NCBI RefSeq assembly: GCF_017993425.1
Contig: NZ_JAGOMQ010000019.1
Location: 1-64,000, forward strand
Direction: 5' to 3'
DNA from: Amaricoccus sp.
GTDB lineage: Bacteria > Pseudomonadota > Alphaproteobacteria > Rhodobacterales > Rhodobacteraceae
DNA length: 64,000 nucleotides
Shown here: positions 1-6,896 of the stretch, piece after piece
How positions within the stretch are numbered: the stretch's first letter is position 1
How the letters are laid out: each line of letters opens with the position of its first letter
Position numbers and translations under genes: made by a program
The notes under the pieces: generated by a model
Seen by the model: only the letters and a program-made list of their open reading frames with translations
What the model was told of the DNA's origin: nothing
Databases searched by the model: none

Positions 1-2
1 TC

Positions 3-107
3 GACGCCGTCGTCGCCACCCGATGCGTCAAGCTCGCCAACGATCCAGACCTCATCCGCGGACAGACCGGCTTCCACTGGTGGCCCAAGCGCGCCATCCC
101 GATCTGA
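3..107 (+). CDS. C-terminal fragment of an unidentified protein
   Basis: An open frame enters from the left edge and ends at TGA 105-107, leaving 34 residues. They end in GFHWWPKRAIPI. Codon use is normal for the region (G or C at most third positions). The fragment is too short to name a family. It is the tail of a plus-strand gene starting outside the window. Confidence 0.45.
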   Translation, partial: DAVVATRCVKLANDPDLIRGQTGFHWWPKRAIPI

Positions 108-277
108 TCAGCCGGAAATGGTATCAGGCGACGGGTTTCGGGAGCCGCCGGCCGGCCAACGCGGGTCCGGCTTGTGCTCGACCGCCCGGCGTTCCGGGAC
201 GGAGGCTTTCGCGACAGGCGTCGTCCGAGGCCGTCCGGGCCCCGACGCAAGGCCGTTGCGCAGGGCGCGGGCGGCGC

Positions 278-670
278 CTAGCCGCTGTTGCTGCGGCTCC
301 ACAGCCAGCGCCGCCACAGGCTGGCGCGGCGGCGGCTGCGGATCACCGCGGCGGAGACGCGCGGGCGCAGGAAGGGGAAGTCGACGGCGAGGAGCAGCAG
401 CCCGAGCGGCAGCATCCAGATCCCGAGCACCGGCAGGAACGAGAACACCCCGCCGAGCACGAGCAGCACCCCGAGGGGCGCGCGGAGCAGCCGCATCCGC
501 CGGTGCAGCAGCGACTCGGTCACCCCGTCCGCGCCGGGGGCGAGCCGCCCCACCGCACGGAACTGCCGGCGCAGCCGGTGCTCCTGCTTTCGATCCTCCC
601 GGGTCACGCTTTTTCCGTTGCCGCTCCCTGTCGCCAATGTGCGCACAGGCCCGACGCGGATCAAGCGCAA
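278..670 (-). CDS. Small membrane protein, PGPGW-like
   Basis: 130 residues if the first start is used. Residues about 1-60 are basic and hydrophilic. Residues about 62-98 form one or two hydrophobic segments (GVLLVLGGVFSFLPVLGIW, then LPLGLLLLAVDFPFL), followed by a strongly basic tail. Similar short inner-membrane proteins are common in Rhodobacterales and are sometimes misnamed 'tryptophan synthase subunit beta-like'. No catalytic motif is visible. The start is uncertain; an internal GTG near the VTREDRK stretch would give a shorter, more typical protein. Function unknown. Confidence 0.55.
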   Translation of the reverse strand: MRLIRVGPVRTLATGSGNGKSVTREDRKQEHRLRRQFRAVGRLAPGADGVTESLLHRRMRLLRAPLGVLLVLGGVFSFLPVLGIWMLPLGLLLLAVDFPFLRPRVSAAVIRSRRRASLWRRWLWSRSNSG

Positions 671-861
671 CGGCCGTCACATGATCGCGGCATATCCGCG
701 TTTCCCACGCCCGCGAGGCCATTCCGCCGCGCGCCGCCCGTCCGGCCCGCCGCCCTCCGGCGCTCTGATCGCGCGAGGGCGCGATGGCCGCGCCCCGCGC
801 GCGCTTGCCCCGGGGGGCGGTTACGCCAGCGAAATCAACGCCGGTTGCGCCGGCGACCGCC

Positions 862-1266
862 CTACACGGCCGGCTCGAAGCGCAGCCGCACGTCCCCGGG
901 ACCGGTCAGGATCAGCCCCTCCGGCCCGTTGTCGCCATGGGTGACCGCCGCCAGCGCGGCGAAGGCCGCGGTCTCCGCCTCGAGGTCCGGGCAGGCCATC
1001 CGGGTGGTCGCCATCGGCTGGAAGGTCAGGTCCGGCCAGCGTCCCTCGTAGCCGGCGGTGAACCGGTTGCACGGGCCCTGCCCGACGATTCGCCCGTCCT
1101 CGGTCAGCGTCGCCGTCAGCCGGGCCGGATAGGGCTTGCCGTTCAGCTCGACGAGCCGCCACTCCGATCCCGGCAGGATCCACCCCGCCGGCCCGCCCGC
1201 GGGCTCGTCCGGCGCCATCGGCGCGCAGGCCGCGACGACGAGCGCCAGCGCCAGCGCCCGCCTCAA
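862..1266 (-). CDS. META-domain lipoprotein (HslJ-like)
   Basis: 134 residues from a TTG start that overlaps the TGA of mcd (shared TTGA at 1263-1266). A short signal (RRALALALVV) leads to the lipobox VAAC, so the protein should be lipidated and anchored in the envelope. The remainder (WRLVELNGKPY, then GPCNRFTAGYEG, then TRMACPD) is a META domain with its usual two conserved cysteines, as in HslJ. These proteins are linked to envelope stress, but substrates are unknown. The frame stays open upstream through mcd, so longer starts would be artefacts. Translational coupling to mcd is likely. Confidence 0.75.
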   Translation of the reverse strand: MRRALALALVVAACAPMAPDEPAGGPAGWILPGSEWRLVELNGKPYPARLTATLTEDGRIVGQGPCNRFTAGYEGRWPDLTFQPMATTRMACPDLEAETAAFAALAAVTHGDNGPEGLILTGPGDVRLRFEPAV

Positions 1267-2951
1267 TTCCGCGACTCCAGCAGGCGCCGCGCGATCACCT
1301 GTGCCTGGATCTCCGCCGCGCCCTCGAAGATCGACAGGATCCGCGCGTCGCACAGCACCCGGCTGATCTGGTACTCCAGCGCAAAGCCGTTGCCGCCGTG
1401 GATCTGTAGCGCGTTGTCCGCGTTCGCCCAGGCGATCCGCGCGGCGAGCAGCTTCGCCATCCCCGCCTCGAGGTCGCAGCGCCGCCCCTCGTCCTTCTCC
1501 CGCGCGGCGAAGTAACTGAGCTGCCGCGCGATCATGATCTCCACCGCCATCATGGCGATCTTGCCGTAGACCCGCGGGAAGGCGATCAGCGGCTTGCCGA
1601 ACTGCTTGCGCTCCTGCGCGTAGCGCAGCCCCAGCTCCAGCGCGCACTGCGCCACCCCGATCGCCCGCGCCGCCGTCTGGATCCGCGCCGACTCGAAGGT
1701 CTGCATCAGCTGCTTGAAGCCCTGCCCCTCGACCCCGCCGAGCAGGTTCCCCGCCGGCACCCGGAACCCGTCGAAGCCGAGCTCGTACTCCTTCATGCCG
1801 CGATAGCCGAGCACCTCGATCTCGCCGCCCGTCATCCCCGGCGTCGGAAAGGCCTCCGCCTCCGTCCCCCGGGTCTTCGGCGCGATCAGCATCGACAGGC
1901 CGGAATAGTCGCTCGTCGCCGGATCGGTCCGCACCAGCAGCGTCATCACGTCCGCCCGCGCCGCATGGGTGATCCAGGTCTTGTTCCCGGTCACCACCCA
2001 GGCGTCGCCCTCGCGCACCGCGCGGGTGCGAAGCGAGCCGAGGTCCGAGCCGGTGTTCGGCTCGGTGAACACCGCCGTCGGCAGCACCTCGGCGCTGGCG
2101 ATCTTGGGCAGCCACTCCGCCTTCTGCGCCTCGGTGCCGCCGCCGAGGATCAGCTCCGCGGCGATCTCCGAGCGCGTGCCGAGCGAGCCCACCCCGATAT
2201 AGCCCCGCGACAGCTCCTCCGAGACCACGCACATCGCCGTCTTCGGCAGGCCCGAGCCGCCGTATTCCTCCGGGATCGTCAGCCCGAACACCCCGAGCTC
2301 GCCCATCTCCTCGAGGATCGCGAGCGGGATCAGCTCGTCCTTCAGGTGCCACTCATGCGCATGGGGCACCACCTTCTCGTCGGCGAAGCGGCGGAACTGG
2401 TCGCGGATCATCTCGAAATCCGTGTCGAGCCCGGTCGCGCCGAAGGTCGCGCCCCCCGCCTGCGCCAGCATCAGCTCGACGAGCCGCGCCCGCGCCGCGT
2501 CGGTGTTGCCGCCCTCGACCAGCGCCGCCGACGCGGCATGGAACGGCGCCAGATCCGCCGCCGTCAGCCCCGCGTCCCGCGGCCGGGCGATCTCGCCCTG
2601 CGACATCGGAATGCCGCCGGCGAGCTGCGCGAGGTACTCGCCGAAGCCGATCTGCAACAGCAGCCGCTCCAGCTCGCCGAGCCGCCCCTCCGCCTCCAGC
2701 CGCCCCGCCCAGGCCCGCATCTCGCGCAGCGCGTCGACATAGGTGGCGATCCACGCGAGCGCATGGGCCGCGCTCTGGTCCGCCTCCAGCGCCTTCATCG
2801 AGACCCGCCCGCCGGCCGAGACCCGCGCCGCCACCCGCGCCCGGGCGAGCGCGAGCAGCGCCTCCGCCGCCTGCCCGGCCTCGGCGGCGAGCGTCATCAG
2901 CGCGTCGAGGACCACCGTCTGCGGGGACGTGGCGCGGGCGGGTTCGCTCAT
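1263..2951 (-). CDS. mcd: (2S)-methylsuccinyl-CoA dehydrogenase, Mcd-type acyl-CoA dehydrogenase
   Basis: 562 residues, FAD-dependent. Ordinary acyl-CoA dehydrogenases have about 380 residues; this one has an extra N-terminal helical region (about 1-165), the hallmark of Mcd in the ethylmalonyl-CoA pathway, where it oxidises (2S)-methylsuccinyl-CoA to mesaconyl-CoA. The dehydrogenase core follows: FTEPNTGSDLGS (flavin/substrate loop), a GNKTWITHA segment, and near the C terminus SIFEGAAEIQ. The Glu of FEG (about residue 543) sits where the catalytic base lies in the MCAD/SCAD group. It is followed by the overlapping META lipoprotein. None of the other pathway genes (ccr, ecm, mch) are here, so the assignment rests on architecture. 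Confidence 0.82.
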   Translation of the reverse strand: MSEPARATSPQTVVLDALMTLAAEAGQAAEALLALARARVAARVSAGGRVSMKALEADQSAAHALAWIATYVDALREMRAWAGRLEAEGRLGELERLLLQIGFGEYLAQLAGGIPMSQGEIARPRDAGLTAADLAPFHAASAALVEGGNTDAARARLVELMLAQAGGATFGATGLDTDFEMIRDQFRRFADEKVVPHAHEWHLKDELIPLAILEEMGELGVFGLTIPEEYGGSGLPKTAMCVVSEELSRGYIGVGSLGTRSEIAAELILGGGTEAQKAEWLPKIASAEVLPTAVFTEPNTGSDLGSLRTRAVREGDAWVVTGNKTWITHAARADVMTLLVRTDPATSDYSGLSMLIAPKTRGTEAEAFPTPGMTGGEIEVLGYRGMKEYELGFDGFRVPAGNLLGGVEGQGFKQLMQTFESARIQTAARAIGVAQCALELGLRYAQERKQFGKPLIAFPRVYGKIAMMAVEIMIARQLSYFAAREKDEGRRCDLEAGMAKLLAARIAWANADNALQIHGGNGFALEYQISRVLCDARILSIFEGAAEIQAQVIARRLLESRN

Positions 2952-3164
2952 CGGGGCGGATCCTGTGCTGGCAGCCCTTGCGTCTGCTGCGTTGCGGAAT
3001 CGGTTGTGCGGTTGCGCAGACCGTAGGGGCCGCGCCGGCCTCCGTCAATCGAACGCAACAATCCGTTCCGGGGGCCGGTGGAACGGACACTTTCTTGTGC
3101 GCGTTGTCCTCCGGCCCCGCCTTGCCGCCGGGGCCGTGCTAGCCTTCCGCCCGGAGGAAAACCG

Positions 3165-3722
3165 ATGCGCCTGCTCCCGGCCCTCATCCTCGCCCTGCTT
3201 CCCGCCATCGCCGCGGCGAGCCCCTGGCGGCTCGATCCCGAGACCCGGGTCGCGGTCGACGTCTCCTGGCGCGGCAGCGCGGTCGAGATGCGCTTCCCGG
3301 ACCTCTCCGGGACCATCGACTTCGACGAGAAGCGCCCCGAGACCGCCCGGGCGCGCATCGTCGTCGCCTCCGGCTCGGTCGAGACCGGCCTTCCCCCGGT
3401 CAGCGCCGTGGTCAAGGGCCCCGACTTCCTCGGCTCCGCGCGCTGGCCGGACGTGGTGTTCGAGCTCGACCGGCTGAAGCTCACCTCCAGGAGCACCGCC
3501 GACGTCGACGGCAGGCTTACCCTGCGCGGGGTGACGAGGCCCGTCTCGCTCAAGGCGACCGTCACGCAATACGGGCCCGCGCCCGACGATCCCGACCGCT
3601 TCGTCGCCGGCTTCGACATCACCGGCAGCGTCGACCGCACCCAGTTCGGCTCGACCGGCGGCCTGCCGGACGTCGCGCCCGAGATCGGCCTGCGCATCCA
3701 CCTCGCGATGAGCTCCGAGTGA
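3165..3722 (+). CDS. YceI family periplasmic lipid-binding protein
   Basis: 185 residues. The ATG is preceded by GGAGG. A cleavable signal peptide (RLLPALILALLPAIAAAS) leads to a YceI beta-barrel: a WRLDPETRVAVDVSW opening, a GTIDFDE strand and the typical TSRSTADVDGRLTLRGVTRPV segment. YceI proteins bind polyisoprenoid or amphiphilic ligands in the periplasm. The stop overlaps the GTG of the next gene (GTGA), and YceI with cytochrome b561 is a very common pair, so they are probably co-translated. The ligand cannot be inferred. Confidence 0.85.
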   Translation: MRLLPALILALLPAIAAASPWRLDPETRVAVDVSWRGSAVEMRFPDLSGTIDFDEKRPETARARIVVASGSVETGLPPVSAVVKGPDFLGSARWPDVVFELDRLKLTSRSTADVDGRLTLRGVTRPVSLKATVTQYGPAPDDPDRFVAGFDITGSVDRTQFGSTGGLPDVAPEIGLRIHLAMSSE

Positions 3723-4294
3723 CCCGGATCCCGGCCCGCGACGGACCTGCGGGCTGGGGCTGGGTGACGCGCGCGCTGCACTGGACGCTGGCCGGGCTCA
3801 TCTTCTTCCAGCTCGGCCTCGGGCTCCGGATGGCCGCCTTCACCCCCGACCTCGCCGCCCGCTTCACGCTCACGCAGCTGCACAAGAGCTGGGGCGCGGT
3901 GATCCTCGCGCTCGTCCTCGCGCGCATCGCCTGGCGGCTCTCCGCCCCCGGCCGGCCGCCGATCCCCGGCCCCCGCTGGGAGGCGCGGGCGGCGCGGGCC
4001 AGCCATGCCGGCCTCTATGCCCTGCTGCTCGTCCTGCCGGTCTCCGGCTGGGTCGCTGTCTCGGCCTCGCCGATCCAGGACATGCTCGGGATCGACAACA
4101 CGGTCTTCGGCCTCCTCGCCCTCCCCGATCCCTGGGTCCCCGGCGACGCCGGCGTCGAGCGCGCCGCCGGGACGGTCCACCTCTGCGCGGCCGTGGCGCT
4201 CGCCGCGCTCCTCGCCCTCCACGTCGCCGCGGCGCTCCGTCACCACTTCGCGCGGCGCGACGGGGTGCTGGCCGGCATGACCTTCGGCCGCTGA
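3719..4294 (+). CDS. Cytochrome b561 family protein
   Basis: 191 residues from a GTG start overlapping the yceI stop. Four transmembrane segments are visible: ALHWTLAGLIFFQLGLGL, WGAVILALVLARIAW, AGLYALLLVLPVSGWVAV and LCAAVALAALLALHVAAALRH. Histidines at HW (helix 1), LHKSW, SHAGLY and LHVAAALRHH are the expected axial ligands of two b hemes. The family moves electrons across the inner membrane between quinol and periplasmic partners. The partner here is presumably linked to the co-transcribed YceI protein. Confidence 0.85.
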   Translation: MTRIPARDGPAGWGWVTRALHWTLAGLIFFQLGLGLRMAAFTPDLAARFTLTQLHKSWGAVILALVLARIAWRLSAPGRPPIPGPRWEARAARASHAGLYALLLVLPVSGWVAVSASPIQDMLGIDNTVFGLLALPDPWVPGDAGVERAAGTVHLCAAVALAALLALHVAAALRHHFARRDGVLAGMTFGR

Positions 4295-4306
4295 GCCTCC
4301 TGGCAC

Positions 4307-4336
4307 AAAAAAACGCGCCCCCCGCAGGGAGCGCGT
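4307..4336 (-). terminator. Rho-independent terminator for the DUF2852 gene
   Basis: A stem ACGCGC/GCGCGT extended by three more G-C pairs after one mismatch, with a run of seven A on the left. Read on the minus strand this is a hairpin followed by seven T. It lies 20 bases past the DUF2852 stop and between convergent genes, so it may also limit read-through from the plus side. Confidence 0.75.
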
Positions 4337-4355
4337 CGTGACGCCGGAGCGCGGG

Positions 4356-4787
4356 TCAGGCGGCCTCGGGCGCCGTCGTCTCGCGGCGCGAGGCCATGAA
4401 CTGGTCGAACTCGGCCTTGTCCTTCGCCTGCCGCAGCTGGTCGAGGAACGAGGTGAACGCCTCGCGCTCCTCCTCCAGCCGCTTCAGCGTCTCGGCGCGA
4501 TAGGCGTCGAACGCGGCGTTGCCGGTCGGCGCCGCGGCGGCGCGGAAGGCGTGGCGGTTATGGGCGCGACGGCCCCAGCCGTTGCAGGACATGCGCTTGC
4601 TCCAGATCATGAAGGCGAGGATGGCGAGGCCGATCGGCCAGAACAGGATGAAGCCGAGGACCATGGCGACGAGCCAGGCGGGTCGGCCACGGGCGTCGAG
4701 CCAGTCGCGCGACCGCTCTAGCCCGGAGGTGACCGGCCGCATCCAGCTCCCCGGCGACTGGGACCAATCGGCGTCGGCGGTGTGCAT
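4356..4787 (-). CDS. DUF2852 membrane protein
   Basis: 143 residues from ATG at 4787, preceded by GGGAG. One strong transmembrane segment (WLVAMVLGFILFWPIGLAILAFMIWS) is followed by RMSCNGWG, the conserved core of DUF2852, and an acidic/basic helical tail (KRLEEEREAFTSFLDQLRQAK). The frame remains open upstream into repeat A, so a longer start would be wrong. The family is widespread in alphaproteobacteria and uncharacterised. The gene has its own terminator. Confidence 0.8.
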   Translation of the reverse strand: MHTADADWSQSPGSWMRPVTSGLERSRDWLDARGRPAWLVAMVLGFILFWPIGLAILAFMIWSKRMSCNGWGRRAHNRHAFRAAAAPTGNAAFDAYRAETLKRLEEEREAFTSFLDQLRQAKDKAEFDQFMASRRETTAPEAA

Positions 4788-4890
4788 CAGGCGCTCCCTT
4801 CGATGTGAATGTAAATCACATTTACATAGATGCCCAACGCTCCCGATTCCGTCAAGAGGCGCCTCGGGGAATTTTGAGGGTGCTCCCAGT

Positions 4891-5105
4891 CGTCTGCGGC
4901 TCTCCCCGGCGGCAAGGTCCGTCCCACGACGGCGCCCGCCGGGCGACATGCGCATGTCGCCCGGTTCGACGCGGAGCGGTGGGCGCGGCGACGGCGGAAC
5001 CCCAAAGTGAGTCACACGGCGCCGCGAAATGCGGCGCTGATAACGATGCAATGATTTTCACCGTTTATATTCAAAATATTTCGAAATATATTTGCGCGCA
5101 AAATC
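4891..5105 (+). repeat. Dispersed repeat, copy A (pairs with 50601-50815)
   Basis: A block of about 215 bp aligns end to end with copy B at roughly 86-90 percent identity by eye. In order it holds a GC-rich part, a perfect 26-nt palindrome (4939-4964), a 7-bp hairpin with GAAAT loop (5019-5037), then an AT-rich stretch with the palindromes ATATTTCGAAATAT (5076-5089) and TTTGCGCGCAAA (5091-5102). The AT-rich end stands out strongly from the surrounding DNA. It lies between two minus-strand genes (DUF2852 and tetR). See findings for co-variation. Confidence 0.85.
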
Positions 5106-5179
5106 AACTTCTCACCAAAGGTCGTGAATCAACTTTGCCTTATCAGGCGAACGCACCACATCGAGCCGGCATCAACCCC

Positions 5180-5809
5180 TCACTGCGGCACGATCCCCAG
5201 CCCACGCAAGTAAATCCCCGTCCCCGATTCCAGCATCTCCTCCGCCGAATACGGCGCCCGCGATCCCGGCGCCCCGCGGGCGAAAAGCTCCACCACCCCG
5301 TGGCTCAGCGCCCAGACATGGTTCGCCACCATGCGCGCCGGCGGCCGCCGCGCCGCCGGCAGGTGCGCCATCAGCCGCTCCGCCAGCCGCACCAGCACCG
5401 CCATCGCCCGATCCGACGCGCGGGCGAGGCCCGGGTCGCCGGCGAGGCCGATGCCGCTCTCGAACATCGCCGCATAATGGCCGGGATGGGCGCGGGCGAA
5501 GTCGATATAGACCTGCCCCGCCATCGAGAACGCCGTCAGCGCCGACAGAAGCGGGTCGTCCACCACCCGCTCCAGCCGGTCCGCGAAGATCTCGAAGCCC
5601 TGCCGCGCAATCTCCTCGATCAGCTCCTCGCGGCCCCGGAAGTGGCGATAGGGCGCCGCCGGGCTGACCCCTGCGAGCCGCGCCGCCTCGGCCATGGTGA
5701 AGCCGAGCGGCCCCTTCTCCTCGACGAGCTTCAGCGCGGCCTCCGCCAGCGCCTCGCGCAGGTTGCCGTGATGGTAGCTCTTGCGCGCGCGGGGGTCGGT
5801 CTCCTCCAT
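5180..5809 (-). CDS. TetR/AcrR family regulator with WHG-type C-terminal domain
   Basis: 209 residues. The N-terminal helix-turn-helix is clear: YHHGNLREALAEAALKLVEEKG, then MAEAARLAGVSPAAPYRHF. The start of this motif (YHHGNLREAL) is typical of regulators with the WHG C-terminal domain, and the rest (FARAHPGHYAAMFE, VWALSHGVVELFA) fits. The ligand is unknown. It is transcribed in the same direction as the acyltransferase gene 154 bases upstream, but no shared operator could be identified. Confidence 0.85.
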   Translation of the reverse strand: MEETDPRARKSYHHGNLREALAEAALKLVEEKGPLGFTMAEAARLAGVSPAAPYRHFRGREELIEEIARQGFEIFADRLERVVDDPLLSALTAFSMAGQVYIDFARAHPGHYAAMFESGIGLAGDPGLARASDRAMAVLVRLAERLMAHLPAARRPPARMVANHVWALSHGVVELFARGAPGSRAPYSAEEMLESGTGIYLRGLGIVPQ

Positions 5810-5963
5810 GCCCCCGCCCTACGCCCGCCGCCCCGCCGACCACAAGGGCGCCGCAAGGCCCCGCCTTCCGCGCCGCCACGGCGCGGCGAGGAGCCCGCAA
5901 TCAGCTCCTTCCTGAAATTTCAATAAAATCAACCGGTTGATACGTGTCCCACTATGGGACGCT

Positions 5964-6881
5964 TCACACCAGCGTCCGCGCCGGCCGCAGGCGGCCCGTC
6001 GGCTTGGAGTAGCGCGGCGCCGTCAGCACCGTCTGCGGCTTCACCCCGCCGAGCTCCAGCGTCCGCGCCTTCAAGAGCTCCGTCGCCTCCGCCGAGCCGG
6101 AGGGAAGCGTCGCCGGGTCGATCGGCTCGCCGATGGTGATGCGATAGGGCTGGTGGCGCTTGTTCAGCACCTCGTGGAACAGCGTGATGTCGCGCAGCGT
6201 CGGGTGGATGCGGTCGAACAGGTAGAACATCGCCGAGTTGCGGGCCGTGATATGCAGCGGCGTCACCGGCAGGTTGTATTTCCGCGCCAGCATCGCCGCC
6301 GAGGCCATCCACGGCCGCTCGTGCAGCGACAGCCACCGCCGCTTGGCGAGCCGCCCGGACGGGAAGATCACCGCCAGCCGCCCCTGCTCGAAGGCGGCAT
6401 GGGCATAGGCGAGCGTCTCGCGGTTCTGCTTGTGGGTGCGCTTCTCGGGCCGCCACTCCACCGGCGCCAGCACCTCCCCGAGCTGCGGCAGCACCCGCAT
6501 CGCGTCGGCGTTGGCGAAGATGAACAGATCCGGCCGCCGCGCCGCCAGCGCTCCGTAGAGCACCACCCCGTCGGCGATGCCCGTGGGGTGGTTCGACACC
6601 ACGATCCCCGGCCCCGACGCCGGCAACCGTTCCAGCCCCGTCACCTCGACGTGATGCGCGATCATGTCGGCGAGCGAGGCGAGGATGTCCGGCCCCGGCA
6701 TCGGCTTCAGCGTCTCGCCGACCCGGATGGTCTTGTCGTATTTCAGCAGCCCATGCAGGAACGGCCGGGCCAGCCGGGCCGCCAGGTCGCCCTTGCGGAG
6801 CCACGGCGCGCGCTCCTCGATCAGCTGGTCGACGATGGCCTGCATCTCGGCGTCTCTAGCGCGCATGCGCAACAGTCGCAT
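5964..6881 (-). CDS. Lysophospholipid / glycerol acyltransferase family protein
   Basis: 305 residues. The PlsC-like acyltransferase box is SNHPTGIADG at about residue 97; H and D are five residues apart, as in the NHPFGGxDG subgroup related to OlsA/hemolysin-type acyltransferases. A second box (VIFPSGRLAKR) follows at about residue 180. No transmembrane segment precedes the catalytic part, so it is probably a peripheral membrane enzyme acylating a lyso-lipid. Substrate is unknown. The gene starts 15 bases after the pepN stop, so co-transcription is likely. Confidence 0.78.
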   Translation of the reverse strand: MRLLRMRARDAEMQAIVDQLIEERAPWLRKGDLAARLARPFLHGLLKYDKTIRVGETLKPMPGPDILASLADMIAHHVEVTGLERLPASGPGIVVSNHPTGIADGVVLYGALAARRPDLFIFANADAMRVLPQLGEVLAPVEWRPEKRTHKQNRETLAYAHAAFEQGRLAVIFPSGRLAKRRWLSLHERPWMASAAMLARKYNLPVTPLHITARNSAMFYLFDRIHPTLRDITLFHEVLNKRHQPYRITIGEPIDPATLPSGSAEATELLKARTLELGGVKPQTVLTAPRYSKPTGRLRPARTLV

Positions 6882-6896
6882 GACCGGCCTCTCCGC

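Noticed and set aside
5019..5037. Hairpin in repeat A as a terminator
   Set aside because: No T-run follows on either strand and the hairpin is conserved within the repeat, so it belongs to that element.
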